Assembly (NCBI GenBank): GCA_002506015.1
Contig: DAWR01000029.1
Location: 1-6,899 of the forward strand
Direction of reading: 5' to 3'
Length of the DNA: 6,899 nucleotides
Source: Candidatus Methanogasteraceae archaeon UBA261
GTDB taxonomy: Archaea > Halobacteriota > Methanosarcinia > Methanosarcinales > Methanogasteraceae
Position 1 is the first letter of the stretch. Each line of letters begins with the position of its first letter. The notes under the pieces were generated by a model that did not search any database, was not told the DNA's origin, and saw nothing but the letters and a program-made list of their open reading frames with translations. Position numbers and translations under genes: made by a program. Of the stretch, positions 1 through 5,910 are shown piece by piece.

Positions 1-16
1 TGCAGTGGGATCTGAC

Positions 17-247
17 CTACAGCTCGGCTCCGACCACGGTCTTGGTTGCCGTTACACTCTTGTTTTCCCGGACGTGATCGACCAGTTTGTTGAGCGCGCT
101 CAACCCCTGCACATCGATCACCGCTACAAAGTCGTACTCACCGAATACGTGATATACTTCCTTGACTCCGTCAAGATTGCACAATTCGTTATATGTTGCC
201 TTCTCCTGCCCTGGCACCACGTTGATCATAGTAACTCCAATCACCAT
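17..247 (-). CDS. Stand-alone Lrp/AsnC ligand-binding (RAM) domain protein
   Basis: This is a 76-residue protein made only of the effector-binding half of an Lrp/AsnC regulator (RAM fold, beta-alpha-beta-beta-alpha-beta). The first strand is IGVTMINV (residues 3-10), followed by a helix, then the family signature GEYD at 36-39 and the strand FVAVIDV. A second helix (SALNKLVDHV) and a final strand (SVTATKTVV) complete the fold. There is no helix-turn-helix, and the length is the usual 75-80 residues of stand-alone RAM proteins. In the family these domains form dimers or octamers that bind amino acids or other small effectors at the subunit interface. The ATG start is supported by an AAAGGAG ribosome binding site at 257-263. 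The gene lies 183 bp behind acsA on the same strand and may be read with it or from its own weak TATA-like box. The family is confident; the ligand and target are unknown. Confidence 0.88.
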   Translation of the reverse strand: MVIGVTMINVVPGQEKATYNELCNLDGVKEVYHVFGEYDFVAVIDVQGLSALNKLVDHVRENKSVTATKTVVGAEL

Positions 248-256
248 TCTGAATAA

Positions 257-263
257 CTCCTTT
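257..263 (-). promoter_or_regulatory. Shine-Dalgarno site of the RAM-domain gene
   Basis: Read on the minus strand, AAAGGAG lies nine bases before the ATG at 247-245. It is a strong match to the anti-Shine-Dalgarno sequence and fixes the start of the gene. Confidence 0.7.
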
Positions 264-306
264 CATTCTTGCGCATTGCGTACGGTCGCACATTTGACGC
301 CATTGC

Positions 307-316
307 ATATTAATTA
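307..316 (-). promoter_or_regulatory. Possible TATA box for the RAM-domain gene
   Basis: The minus strand reads TAATTAATAT here, an AT-rich island in GC-richer surroundings. Transcription starting about 25 bp downstream would give a leader of roughly 35 nt that includes the Shine-Dalgarno site. This would allow expression independent of acsA. The match is only approximate. Confidence 0.3.
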
Positions 317-430
317 CTATGTAGGGGGGTGACCGGAATCACCAGCGACTGTCGCGACTCAATGCGCCGTGCAAGAACACGTTTGAAGCGCGCAACCACC
401 GGTTTCAACCGACCGGAGCAATTCTCACGT

Positions 431-2155
431 TCACTCTTCCAGCGTCGAGACGTCCCCGATCGGAAGTCCGAGTTCCTTTGCCCGAAGCATCCTCCGCACG
501 ATCTTTCCGCTCCGGGTCTTTGGAAGCGTATCCACGATCTCAAACTCGCGCGGATACGCGTGCCCTGCAAGCCTCGTCTTCACAAACCGTTTCACATCAG
601 ACGTCAGTTCGTCGGACGGCTCGTAACCCGGCGCAAGCACGACGAACGCCTTGATAATCTCGCCGCGCAGGGCGTCAGGCTTTCCGATGACGCCAGCCTC
701 AACGATTGCCGGATGCTCGATCAGCGCGGATTCAACCTCAAACGGTCCCACCCGCTCGCCTGACGTGTTGATCACATCATCAGCTCTTCCGATGAAGAGA
801 AAATAGCCATCCTCGTGCTGCACAGCCCGATCGCCTGTGAAATACCAGCCGCCTGAGAAATACTCCCTGTACTTTGCAGAGTTCTTCCAGATTGTGAGCA
901 TCAGCGATGGAAAATCCGCAACGAGCGCAAGATTTCCCTCAACGCCGCGGGCAACCTCACATCCGGAGTCATCAACGATTGCCGCCTTTATTCCTGGTAT
1001 CGGCTTCCCCATCCACCCGGGCTTTATCGGAAGCGACGGATAATTGGCGATCAGGATGCCGCCTGTCTCGGTCTGCCAGAAGTTGTCATGAATCGGCAGT
1101 CCGAATGTTCTCACGCCCCAGTGCACAATCTCTGAATTCAAAGGCTCGCCGACGCTGCAGATGTGCCTGAGGCTGCTTAAGTCATGGCTCTTGTGCGCGT
1201 CAGGGGCTTGCGCAAGCAACCTGAATGCGGTGGGCGCGCTGTACCAGACGTTCACCTGATACTTCTCAATTACGGAGTACCAGACCTCCGGATCAAATCT
1301 GCCGTCGTAAACCACAACCGACGCGCCGCACGAAAACGGACCGAGCAGCCCGTAGGAGATACCTGTAACCCATCCCGGGTCTGCCGTGCACCAGTAGATA
1401 TCATCCTCGTGCAGGTCCAGCACCCATTTGGTTGTCACGTGCTGCTGCACGATTGCAAGGTGCCTGTGGACCACGCCCTTCGGTTTTCCAGTGGTTCCGG
1501 ACGTGTAGAGCATGAACGCGGGATCATCCGGTAGCATCTGCACAGTATCAAACGTCTCGGACGCGTTTTTCATCGCTTCCGTGTAACTGACCTCATCGTC
1601 CGCAACACCGACACCATCGTCGCAATCGACGATGATCAGCCGTTCAAGGTCGACGAGATCGTCTTTTATCTGATACACCCGTTCCTTGAGGCTCGAATTG
1701 GTGATCAGGTATCGCGCGCCGCTGTTGTGCAGGCGGTCGTACAGCCCCTCGGGTCCGAATGCCGAGAACATGGTGCCGGCGATCGCGCCGGTCTTCAGGA
1801 TTCCGAGAAAGCTGATATAGGTCTCCGGAACCCTCGGCAGGAAGATGAATACGCGATCATGCTTCTCGATTCCGAGGTCTGTTAATACGTTCGCAAACCT
1901 GTTTGAAAGGCGGGACATTTCGAAAAAAGTGTATTTCTCATTCCTGTCTACGCCCTGCCAGTATAAAGCGACCTTGTCCCTCCGATGTGATTTGGCATGC
2001 CGATCCACTGCGTTGTACGCCGCATTCAGCTTGCCGTCGAACCATTCGACTTGATCATACGCACTCTCCCATTTAAACGTCTCTAACGCATCGTCGTAGT
2101 CTCGCAGGTTCGGGCGCGGGATGATATTCGCCGGTTTTTTGATAATCTGTTCCAT
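431..2155 (-). CDS. acsA: Acetyl-CoA synthetase, AMP-forming (AcsA type)
   Basis: This enzyme activates acetate with ATP and CoA to acetyl-CoA, AMP and pyrophosphate in the cytoplasm. Residues below are numbered from the upstream GTG at 2164 (577 residues); subtract 3 for the preferred ATG. The ANL-superfamily motifs occur in order. YTSGTTGKPKG (220-230) is the phosphate loop. IYWCTADPGWVTG is at 256-268 and SVGEPLN at 337-343. DNFWQTETGG (360-369) includes W363, the Trp that limits the acyl pocket to acetate-sized substrates. YFTGD (441-445) contacts the ribose, GRADD (459-463) is the hinge, and PKTRSGK (548-554) ends in the catalytic Lys554. The sequence tracks bacterial AcsA (about 572 residues) to its last residues (LPIGDVSTLEE). 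I chose the ATG at 2155 because a GGTGA site (2165-2169) lies nine bases before it and would abut the GTG start. It is divergent from the wHTH gene. The function is secure; acetate as sole substrate is inferred. Confidence 0.96.
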   Translation of the reverse strand: MEQIIKKPANIIPRPNLRDYDDALETFKWESAYDQVEWFDGKLNAAYNAVDRHAKSHRRDKVALYWQGVDRNEKYTFFEMSRLSNRFANVLTDLGIEKHDRVFIFLPRVPETYISFLGILKTGAIAGTMFSAFGPEGLYDRLHNSGARYLITNSSLKERVYQIKDDLVDLERLIIVDCDDGVGVADDEVSYTEAMKNASETFDTVQMLPDDPAFMLYTSGTTGKPKGVVHRHLAIVQQHVTTKWVLDLHEDDIYWCTADPGWVTGISYGLLGPFSCGASVVVYDGRFDPEVWYSVIEKYQVNVWYSAPTAFRLLAQAPDAHKSHDLSSLRHICSVGEPLNSEIVHWGVRTFGLPIHDNFWQTETGGILIANYPSLPIKPGWMGKPIPGIKAAIVDDSGCEVARGVEGNLALVADFPSLMLTIWKNSAKYREYFSGGWYFTGDRAVQHEDGYFLFIGRADDVINTSGERVGPFEVESALIEHPAIVEAGVIGKPDALRGEIIKAFVVLAPGYEPSDELTSDVKRFVKTRLAGHAYPREFEIVDTLPKTRSGKIVRRMLRAKELGLPIGDVSTLEE

Positions 2156-2164
2156 TTTATTCAC

Positions 2165-2169
2165 TCACC
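2165..2169 (-). promoter_or_regulatory. Shine-Dalgarno site of acsA (decides its start)
   Basis: The minus strand reads GGTGA here, complementary to the typical archaeal 16S rRNA tail. It is nine bases before the ATG at 2155-2153, but has no spacer before the in-frame GTG at 2164-2162. The ATG is therefore the better start, giving 574 residues. No convincing TATA box for acsA was found further upstream; a weak candidate lies near 2207-2215. Confidence 0.55.
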
Positions 2170-2299
2170 GTTTTTGTAGGGGCATACCAGCAATATCCGC
2201 CATCCGGCTTATCGGTTTCCAGTGGGGCAGTCATCCTGCATGCCAATTGATCAAAAGACACGCCGTAACACCGCCTCATCAAACCCAAAAGCGGATAAT

Positions 2300-2309
2300 T
2301 TTATAAATA
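2300..2309 (+). promoter_or_regulatory. TATA box of the winged-helix regulator gene
   Basis: The plus strand reads TTTATAAATA, a near-ideal archaeal TATA box. Its centre is about 26 bp before the ATG at 2330, the expected distance from TATA to the transcription start, so the mRNA is probably leaderless or nearly so. The box is almost symmetric and could also drive acsA in the other direction, with a leader of well over 100 nt; this second role is speculative. Confidence 0.65.
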
Positions 2310-2311
2310 AT

Positions 2312-2337
2312 GCGCTCATAGATGAATATATGAGCGC
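2312..2337. promoter_or_regulatory. Operator-like perfect inverted repeat (9-8-9) over the regulator start
   Basis: The arms GCGCTCATA (2312-2320) and TATGAGCGC (2329-2337) are perfect reverse complements separated by eight bases. The repeat begins three bases after the TATA box and runs across the predicted transcription start and the ATG at 2330. A dimeric winged-helix protein bound here would block RNA polymerase, so the simplest reading is an autoregulatory operator for the gene that follows. If transcription instead starts further upstream, the same repeat would form an RNA hairpin over the start codon. The symmetry is seen directly; the binding protein is inferred. Confidence 0.6.
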
Positions 2338-2623
2338 GCTTGAAAAAGTATTCGGGAGAACGGCGCAGATGATCGTTCTTGAGAATCTTATAAAGAACAG
2401 AGGCACATTTACGTACCTCTCAGGAATCGCAGAGGAGACCGGGCTTTCGCATTCGAGTGTCTCAAGAGTGATCGAACCGCTGCTCGCAATTGAGATCATC
2501 ACTGAAAAGAAGGTGGGAAAACAGATTCGCACTTTCACACTGGACGAGGAGAAACCACTGACCACATTTTTACTTGATACCTACGATGAACTAGCGAAGT
2601 TACTCCCCGATGACGATGATTGA
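2330..2623 (+). CDS. Small winged helix-turn-helix transcriptional regulator (archaeal ArsR/MarR-like)
   Basis: A 97-residue cytoplasmic DNA-binding protein. GRTAQMIVLENLIKN (residues 9-23) forms the first helix. SGIAEETGLS (31-40) and HSSVSRVIEPLLA (41-53) form the helix-turn-helix, with the recognition helix in the second part. ITEKKVGKQIRTFTLDEE (57-74) is the beta-wing. A C-terminal helix follows, then an acidic DDDD tail. Small archaeal regulators of this shape usually start just before the LEKVFGR segment. The frame stays open upstream to GTG 2222 and ATG 2240, which would add 36 or 30 residues. That extension, however, runs through a strong TATA box, lacks a ribosome binding site and reads as low-complexity, so I prefer the leaderless ATG 2330. 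The operator-like repeat on this start suggests autoregulation. Being divergent from acsA makes acsA a possible target, which is inference. Confidence 0.82.
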   Translation: MSALEKVFGRTAQMIVLENLIKNRGTFTYLSGIAEETGLSHSSVSRVIEPLLAIEIITEKKVGKQIRTFTLDEEKPLTTFLLDTYDELAKLLPDDDD

Positions 2624-2631
2624 GTGCGCGT

Positions 2632-2922
2632 CTACCCCATGATCGCTTTCATCCGTCTCGCAAGCATCATAATCCCGATGGCAACGATCGCCATCCCGAT
2701 GTTTCTGATCGTGCCTACATAAGGAACGTCTATGGCAAGCGCGACCAGTATATACGTGGTGTGAATCAAACAGCCAGCCAGGATTATGTACCAGCACTGT
2801 CTCCAGTAGATCAGTTTCGTTGATCGGACTGCGTAGATGCACGCATATATCCAGAACAATTCGATTATGAGCCGTATTGTCAACTCCATGTCCACCGAAT
2901 TGATAGCCGCAGTGCCAGCCAT
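2632..2922 (-). CDS. Small three-helix membrane protein, function unknown
   Basis: This 96-residue protein is not one I recognise. It has three predicted membrane spans at about residues 13-32 (ELTIRLIIELFWIYACIYAV), 41-63 (YWRQCWYIILAGCLIHTTYILVA, split here by hydrophobicity) and 70-87 (GTIRNIGMAIVAIGIMML). A short basic loop (VRSTKLIYWR) lies between the first two, and the basic C-terminus RRMK suggests a cytoplasmic end. No catalytic or metal-binding motif is visible. ATG 2922 is preferred because an AT-rich box (2945-2954) lies about 28 bp upstream, as expected for a leaderless transcript. An in-frame ATG at 2889 (85 residues) has a GGTGG only two bases upstream, which is too close. Its 3' end faces the regulator gene across 8 bp. 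It could be a real membrane accessory protein, but the only support is an open frame with clean hydrophobic periodicity. Confidence 0.6.
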   Translation of the reverse strand: MAGTAAINSVDMELTIRLIIELFWIYACIYAVRSTKLIYWRQCWYIILAGCLIHTTYILVALAIDVPYVGTIRNIGMAIVAIGIMMLARRMKAIMG

Positions 2923-2929
2923 GAAGTGC

Positions 2930-2935
2930 TATTAA
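2930..2935 (+). promoter_or_regulatory. Possible TATA box for the YYY membrane protein gene
   Basis: TATTAA is centred about 25 bp before the ATG at 2958. No Shine-Dalgarno sequence precedes that ATG, which fits leaderless transcription. The box lies just outside the start codon of the divergent small membrane protein gene. Confidence 0.4.
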
Positions 2936-2944
2936 CCCCCATAC

Positions 2945-2954
2945 CATATAATAT
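2945..2954 (-). promoter_or_regulatory. Possible TATA box for the small membrane protein gene
   Basis: The minus strand reads ATATTATATG here, centred about 28 bp before the ATG at 2922-2920. The AT run is nearly symmetric. On the plus strand it is too close to ATG 2958 to serve that gene, so it is best assigned to the minus-strand gene. Confidence 0.4.
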
Positions 2955-2957
2955 CCC

Positions 2958-5117
2958 ATGGTAATCGAGACCGTGGTCTGGTACGTGCTTGTGCTTGTAA
3001 TCGGCATAATGACGTTCCCCATCGTCTCGATGGTCTGCAAAAACCTCGCTGATCACGGTTATTGCATATCAAAGGTCGTCGGGCTACTGCTTCTGACATA
3101 TCTTACATGGCTCCTTTCATACCTCCTATCCTTCAACAGGAGCGCAATTCTGATAGCTGTGGCCGCAATCATGGTTGCGTCGTTGCTCTGCATCAAAAGC
3201 ATGCCGCGCGTCAAAAAAGAGATCCTCATCAGAAATGAAGTCCTCTTCTTGGCGGTCTTCATGATTTTTCTTGTGATACGAGCACACAACCCGGAGATCA
3301 CCGATTTTGGAGAAAAATACATGGATTTCGCATTTCTGAATTCGGTTATGCGCAGCAGCCACTTTCCGCCGCACGATCCATGGTTTGCCGGAGGATTGCT
3401 GGATTTTTACTATTATTTTGGATATCTGATCGTTGCCACGTTGAGCAAACTCTCAGGCGTGCCCGCAACCATCGCGTACAATCTCGGACTGGTCACATTC
3501 TCGGCGCTCACAGCAAGCGCAGCCTTCGGAATCGGATATAATCTGACAAAGAAGGTTGGACCTGGAATATGGACAACGATCTTCGTCGTATTCATCGCAA
3601 ACCCATACATCGTCTTTAATCTGGCAGGAGGTCTCCTGAAATTACCCACAGCCAGCCACACGCATCTGTTCGGGTGCTGGGCGTCAACAAGGATCGTACC
3701 CCATACGATCAACGAATTCCCGTACTTCAGTTTCATCTTTGGGGACCTGCACCCGCATGTCATCTCGATTCCGTTCCAATTACTTGCGTTGACGTTGATC
3801 TTGAATGCCTGTAAATACAAACACAACCCCCTAAATCGGGAGACTGCCGCCGAAATAATCCTCCTCGCGCTGGCAATCGGTGCATTATTTCTGATTAATG
3901 CGTGGGATTATCCTACCTACCTGTTTCTCTTCGCAATTGCGGTTCTGATCCGGAAATACTACACCGCTCGTCTCAGAGACGCACCGATACCGATCATGGT
4001 CGTCTCGATTCTGAGCATCCTTCTATACGCCCCGTTCTACATGGATTTTCAGGGAACCGGCGCATCCGGAATCGGGATTGGAATCGTGCAACAACAGACG
4101 TCACTCCTCAATTTTGTCGAGATATTTGCGCTATTCTTATTTTTGATGTTTTCATTCCTGTTTCTGCGCGCAGACTTTGATAGAAGGTATGCGATTGCGT
4201 TAATCCCGATAACTCTCCTTTCGCTGCTGATCTTTCAGACATTGCTCATAATCGTTCCGCTGATTTTGTTGTGCGTCTATTTATTCATATATTGTGCAGA
4301 AGAAGCGGAAAGGACCGGAAGGGCAGGAGATGTAGGTGGGGCAGAGAAAACCGAGAATAGCCGATTCGTTCTGATTCTCATACTGACCGGCGCGCTGCTT
4401 GCCCTCTTCTGCGAGGTCTTCTACCTCGATGACAACCTTGGCGCGCCAAACGAGCGCATGAACACCGTCTTCAAGTTATATCTCCAGATATGGATTCTGT
4501 GGGGAATCGCATCCGGATACTGCATATATCCCATTGGTTCTGTGCTGAAACGCACCAGTCACACTGTTGGAACTGGGTGGAATGTTCTATTCTGTATACT
4601 CCTCCTGTCCTGTTGCATATTTCCGTTCACTGCCACATCCGAACTGATCGGGTTTCATCACAACCCGCCAACACTGAATGGAATTATATATCTGAACGGA
4701 TCCAATGGCGCGGATCGGGCGGATTATCTGGCGGTCGTATGGATTCGTAAGGAGATTGCGGGAACGCCGGCAATCGTGGAGGCGCCTGGAAACTGCTACT
4801 CTACGGATTCGAGAATCTCGGCATTCACTGGTCTTCCTACTATAATCGGCTGGCGCGGGCATGAGTTAATGTGGCGCGGGCAGGATGGCTGGTGGGAGAT
4901 AAGCACCAGAGCAGAGGATGTGGGCACAATCTATGACACGCAGAGTGCGCAACTTGCAATTGATTTACTGAATAAATATAATGTTAGTTACGTCTATATT
5001 GGACCGACCGAACGTGCACGCTACGGCAAGGGCGTGGATAAGTTTGAGGACGAGGATTACTTCGAGTGTGTGTATCTGGGACTGAGTCGGATATACCGGG
5101 TGACGGGGTGCGCATGA
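2958..5117 (+). CDS. Polytopic membrane protein of the Chlor_Arch_YYY / DUF2298 family (GT-C-like layout)
   Basis: A 719-residue integral membrane protein with about 14-16 hydrophobic spans and a C-terminal soluble part from about residue 560. Family landmarks are all present. TDFGEKYMDFAFLNS (115-129) and DPWFAGG (140-146) are followed by the name-giving YYYFG (151-155), then FGDLHPH (261-267), INAWDYP (313-319), NERMNTVFK (498-506) and FTGLPTIIGWRGHE (623-636). The length fits the single-copy class (roughly 700-900 residues). Acidic residues D116, E119 and D123 in an early loop and the extracytoplasmic-looking C-terminal part recall GT-C glycosyltransferases that use lipid-linked sugars. 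This is an analogy; no function is established for the family. A charged linker at 447-468 interrupts the hydrophobic run. The ATG has no ribosome binding site. It is followed after 45 bp by the KaiC-like gene, probably co-transcribed. It shares a 35-bp divergent promoter region with the small membrane protein gene. Confidence 0.93.
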   Translation: MVIETVVWYVLVLVIGIMTFPIVSMVCKNLADHGYCISKVVGLLLLTYLTWLLSYLLSFNRSAILIAVAAIMVASLLCIKSMPRVKKEILIRNEVLFLAVFMIFLVIRAHNPEITDFGEKYMDFAFLNSVMRSSHFPPHDPWFAGGLLDFYYYFGYLIVATLSKLSGVPATIAYNLGLVTFSALTASAAFGIGYNLTKKVGPGIWTTIFVVFIANPYIVFNLAGGLLKLPTASHTHLFGCWASTRIVPHTINEFPYFSFIFGDLHPHVISIPFQLLALTLILNACKYKHNPLNRETAAEIILLALAIGALFLINAWDYPTYLFLFAIAVLIRKYYTARLRDAPIPIMVVSILSILLYAPFYMDFQGTGASGIGIGIVQQQTSLLNFVEIFALFLFLMFSFLFLRADFDRRYAIALIPITLLSLLIFQTLLIIVPLILLCVYLFIYCAEEAERTGRAGDVGGAEKTENSRFVLILILTGALLALFCEVFYLDDNLGAPNERMNTVFKLYLQIWILWGIASGYCIYPIGSVLKRTSHTVGTGWNVLFCILLLSCCIFPFTATSELIGFHHNPPTLNGIIYLNGSNGADRADYLAVVWIRKEIAGTPAIVEAPGNCYSTDSRISAFTGLPTIIGWRGHELMWRGQDGWWEISTRAEDVGTIYDTQSAQLAIDLLNKYNVSYVYIGPTERARYGKGVDKFEDEDYFECVYLGLSRIYRVTGCA

Positions 5118-5152
5118 AAAAGTATTTCAGTGAGCAGTATAAAACAGAATGT

Positions 5153-5159
5153 GGTGATC
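5153..5159 (+). promoter_or_regulatory. Shine-Dalgarno site of the KaiC-like gene (decides its start)
   Basis: GGTGATC is an exact match to the archaeal anti-Shine-Dalgarno sequence, with GGTG ending six bases before ATG 5163. The alternative in-frame GTG at 5130 has no such site. Proteins of this family usually begin about ten residues before the (V/P)TGIPG segment, which also favours 5163. Confidence 0.6.
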
Positions 5160-5162
5160 ACG

Positions 5163-5894
5163 ATGCAGGATGAACGAGTAATGGAACGTGTGGGGACTGG
5201 CATACCCGGATACGATGAGCTGCTTGGAGGCGGTTTCTTTAAGGGGTCCGTGAATGTGGTTATCGGCGGGACAGGCACCGGCAAAACTGTTTTCGGTGGA
5301 GAATTCATACACGAAGGTGCTAAACATGGTAAGAAAGGGATGGTCGTCCTCACGTCAGAGGAGACTGAGTATATACGGAGAGAGTGGTACACCTCATTCG
5401 GCTGGGATTTCTGGAAACTCGAAGAGGAAGGAGATGTAACCTTTGTCGATATAGCGGATCCGGATCTGCGGTTGCAGAAGACCGTGGAGATTGCGCCGGA
5501 TGAACTGATCAAGAGCTTCAAGAAACTGCTCGAAAACAAAATAAAAACTGTAAATCCGGATTTAATCTTCATTGACTCGCTTGAAGCGCTGTTTCTGGCT
5601 ATAGATTCGAAGTATCGGCTGAAGAGTATGGTGGACGATGTCTTCAATGTCCTGCGGGAGGCTGCTGCCACATGCATCGTCGCAACCGGCGTAATCTATG
5701 GCGTGGATGAGATCATCGCATACAGCGCCGACTCGATCACAAACATAGGCATGGTGCGTGTGGGCAACAACATTCAGCGCTCGATTCATGTGGCGAAGCA
5801 CCGCGGCTCGGCTATCGTCAATCAGGTACGTGTTCTGCAACTATCGGACAACGGTATCGATGTGCTCTCACAATCACCGTATCTTGAGTTCTGA
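5163..5894 (+). CDS. Single-domain KaiC-like RecA-fold ATPase (RAD55/COG0467 type)
   Basis: A 243-residue cytoplasmic ATPase with one KaiC domain. The opening RVGTGIPGYDELLGGG (residues 9-24) is the family signature. Walker A is GGTGTGKT (35-42), the tandem glutamates of TSEETE (64-69; E66 and E67) occupy the catalytic position, and Walker B is DLIFIDS (133-139). KHRGS (212-216) lies near the C-terminus, where subunits meet in the ring-shaped family members. Numbering is from ATG 5163; GTG 5130 would add 11 residues. Single-domain KaiC homologues are numerous in archaea and mostly uncharacterised; the RecA fold implies oligomeric, ATP-dependent switching. True clock KaiC has two such domains, and no KaiA or KaiB gene is nearby, so a clock role is not supported. 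It follows the YYY membrane protein gene by 45 bp and likely shares its transcript. The 3' end faces the export-family gene across 16 bp. Confidence 0.92.
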   Translation: MQDERVMERVGTGIPGYDELLGGGFFKGSVNVVIGGTGTGKTVFGGEFIHEGAKHGKKGMVVLTSEETEYIRREWYTSFGWDFWKLEEEGDVTFVDIADPDLRLQKTVEIAPDELIKSFKKLLENKIKTVNPDLIFIDSLEALFLAIDSKYRLKSMVDDVFNVLREAAATCIVATGVIYGVDEIIAYSADSITNIGMVRVGNNIQRSIHVAKHRGSAIVNQVRVLQLSDNGIDVLSQSPYLEF

Positions 5895-5910
5895 AAGCCC
5901 AAATCCATAG

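Noticed and set aside
399..416. Short inverted repeat CCGGT/ACCGG just downstream of acsA, considered as a terminator
   Set aside because: A five-base stem with an eight-base loop and no T-run on the minus strand after it is too weak to call.
329..763. Open frame of 144 codons on the plus strand opposite the end of acsA
   Set aside because: It is an Arg-rich shadow of the acsA reading frame, with no ribosome binding site or domain.
2247..2254. Palindrome TTGATCAA in the acsA/wHTH intergenic region, considered as a separate operator
   Set aside because: Eight-base palindromes are expected by chance in several places of a window this size, and it is not aligned with any promoter element; mentioned only as context.
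2600..3040. Open frame of 146 codons on the minus strand across the small membrane protein and both flanking gene ends
   Set aside because: It runs antisense into both the wHTH 3' end and the YYY 5' end, and its His/Cys/Arg-rich composition looks like a shadow frame; the 2632-2922 frame is hydrophobic and has promoter support.
5057..5677. Long open frame of 206 codons on the minus strand opposite the KaiC-like gene
   Set aside because: It is antisense to a well-supported ATPase with intact Walker motifs, is Ser-rich and low in complexity, and has no recognisable domain.
5163..5894. Circadian clock KaiC
   Set aside because: Only one KaiC domain is present, whereas clock KaiC has two, and there is no kaiA or kaiB gene in the window.
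5895..5910. Possible terminator in the 16-bp gap between the convergent KaiC-like and export-family genes
   Set aside because: There is no stem and no T-rich tract on either strand in the gap.
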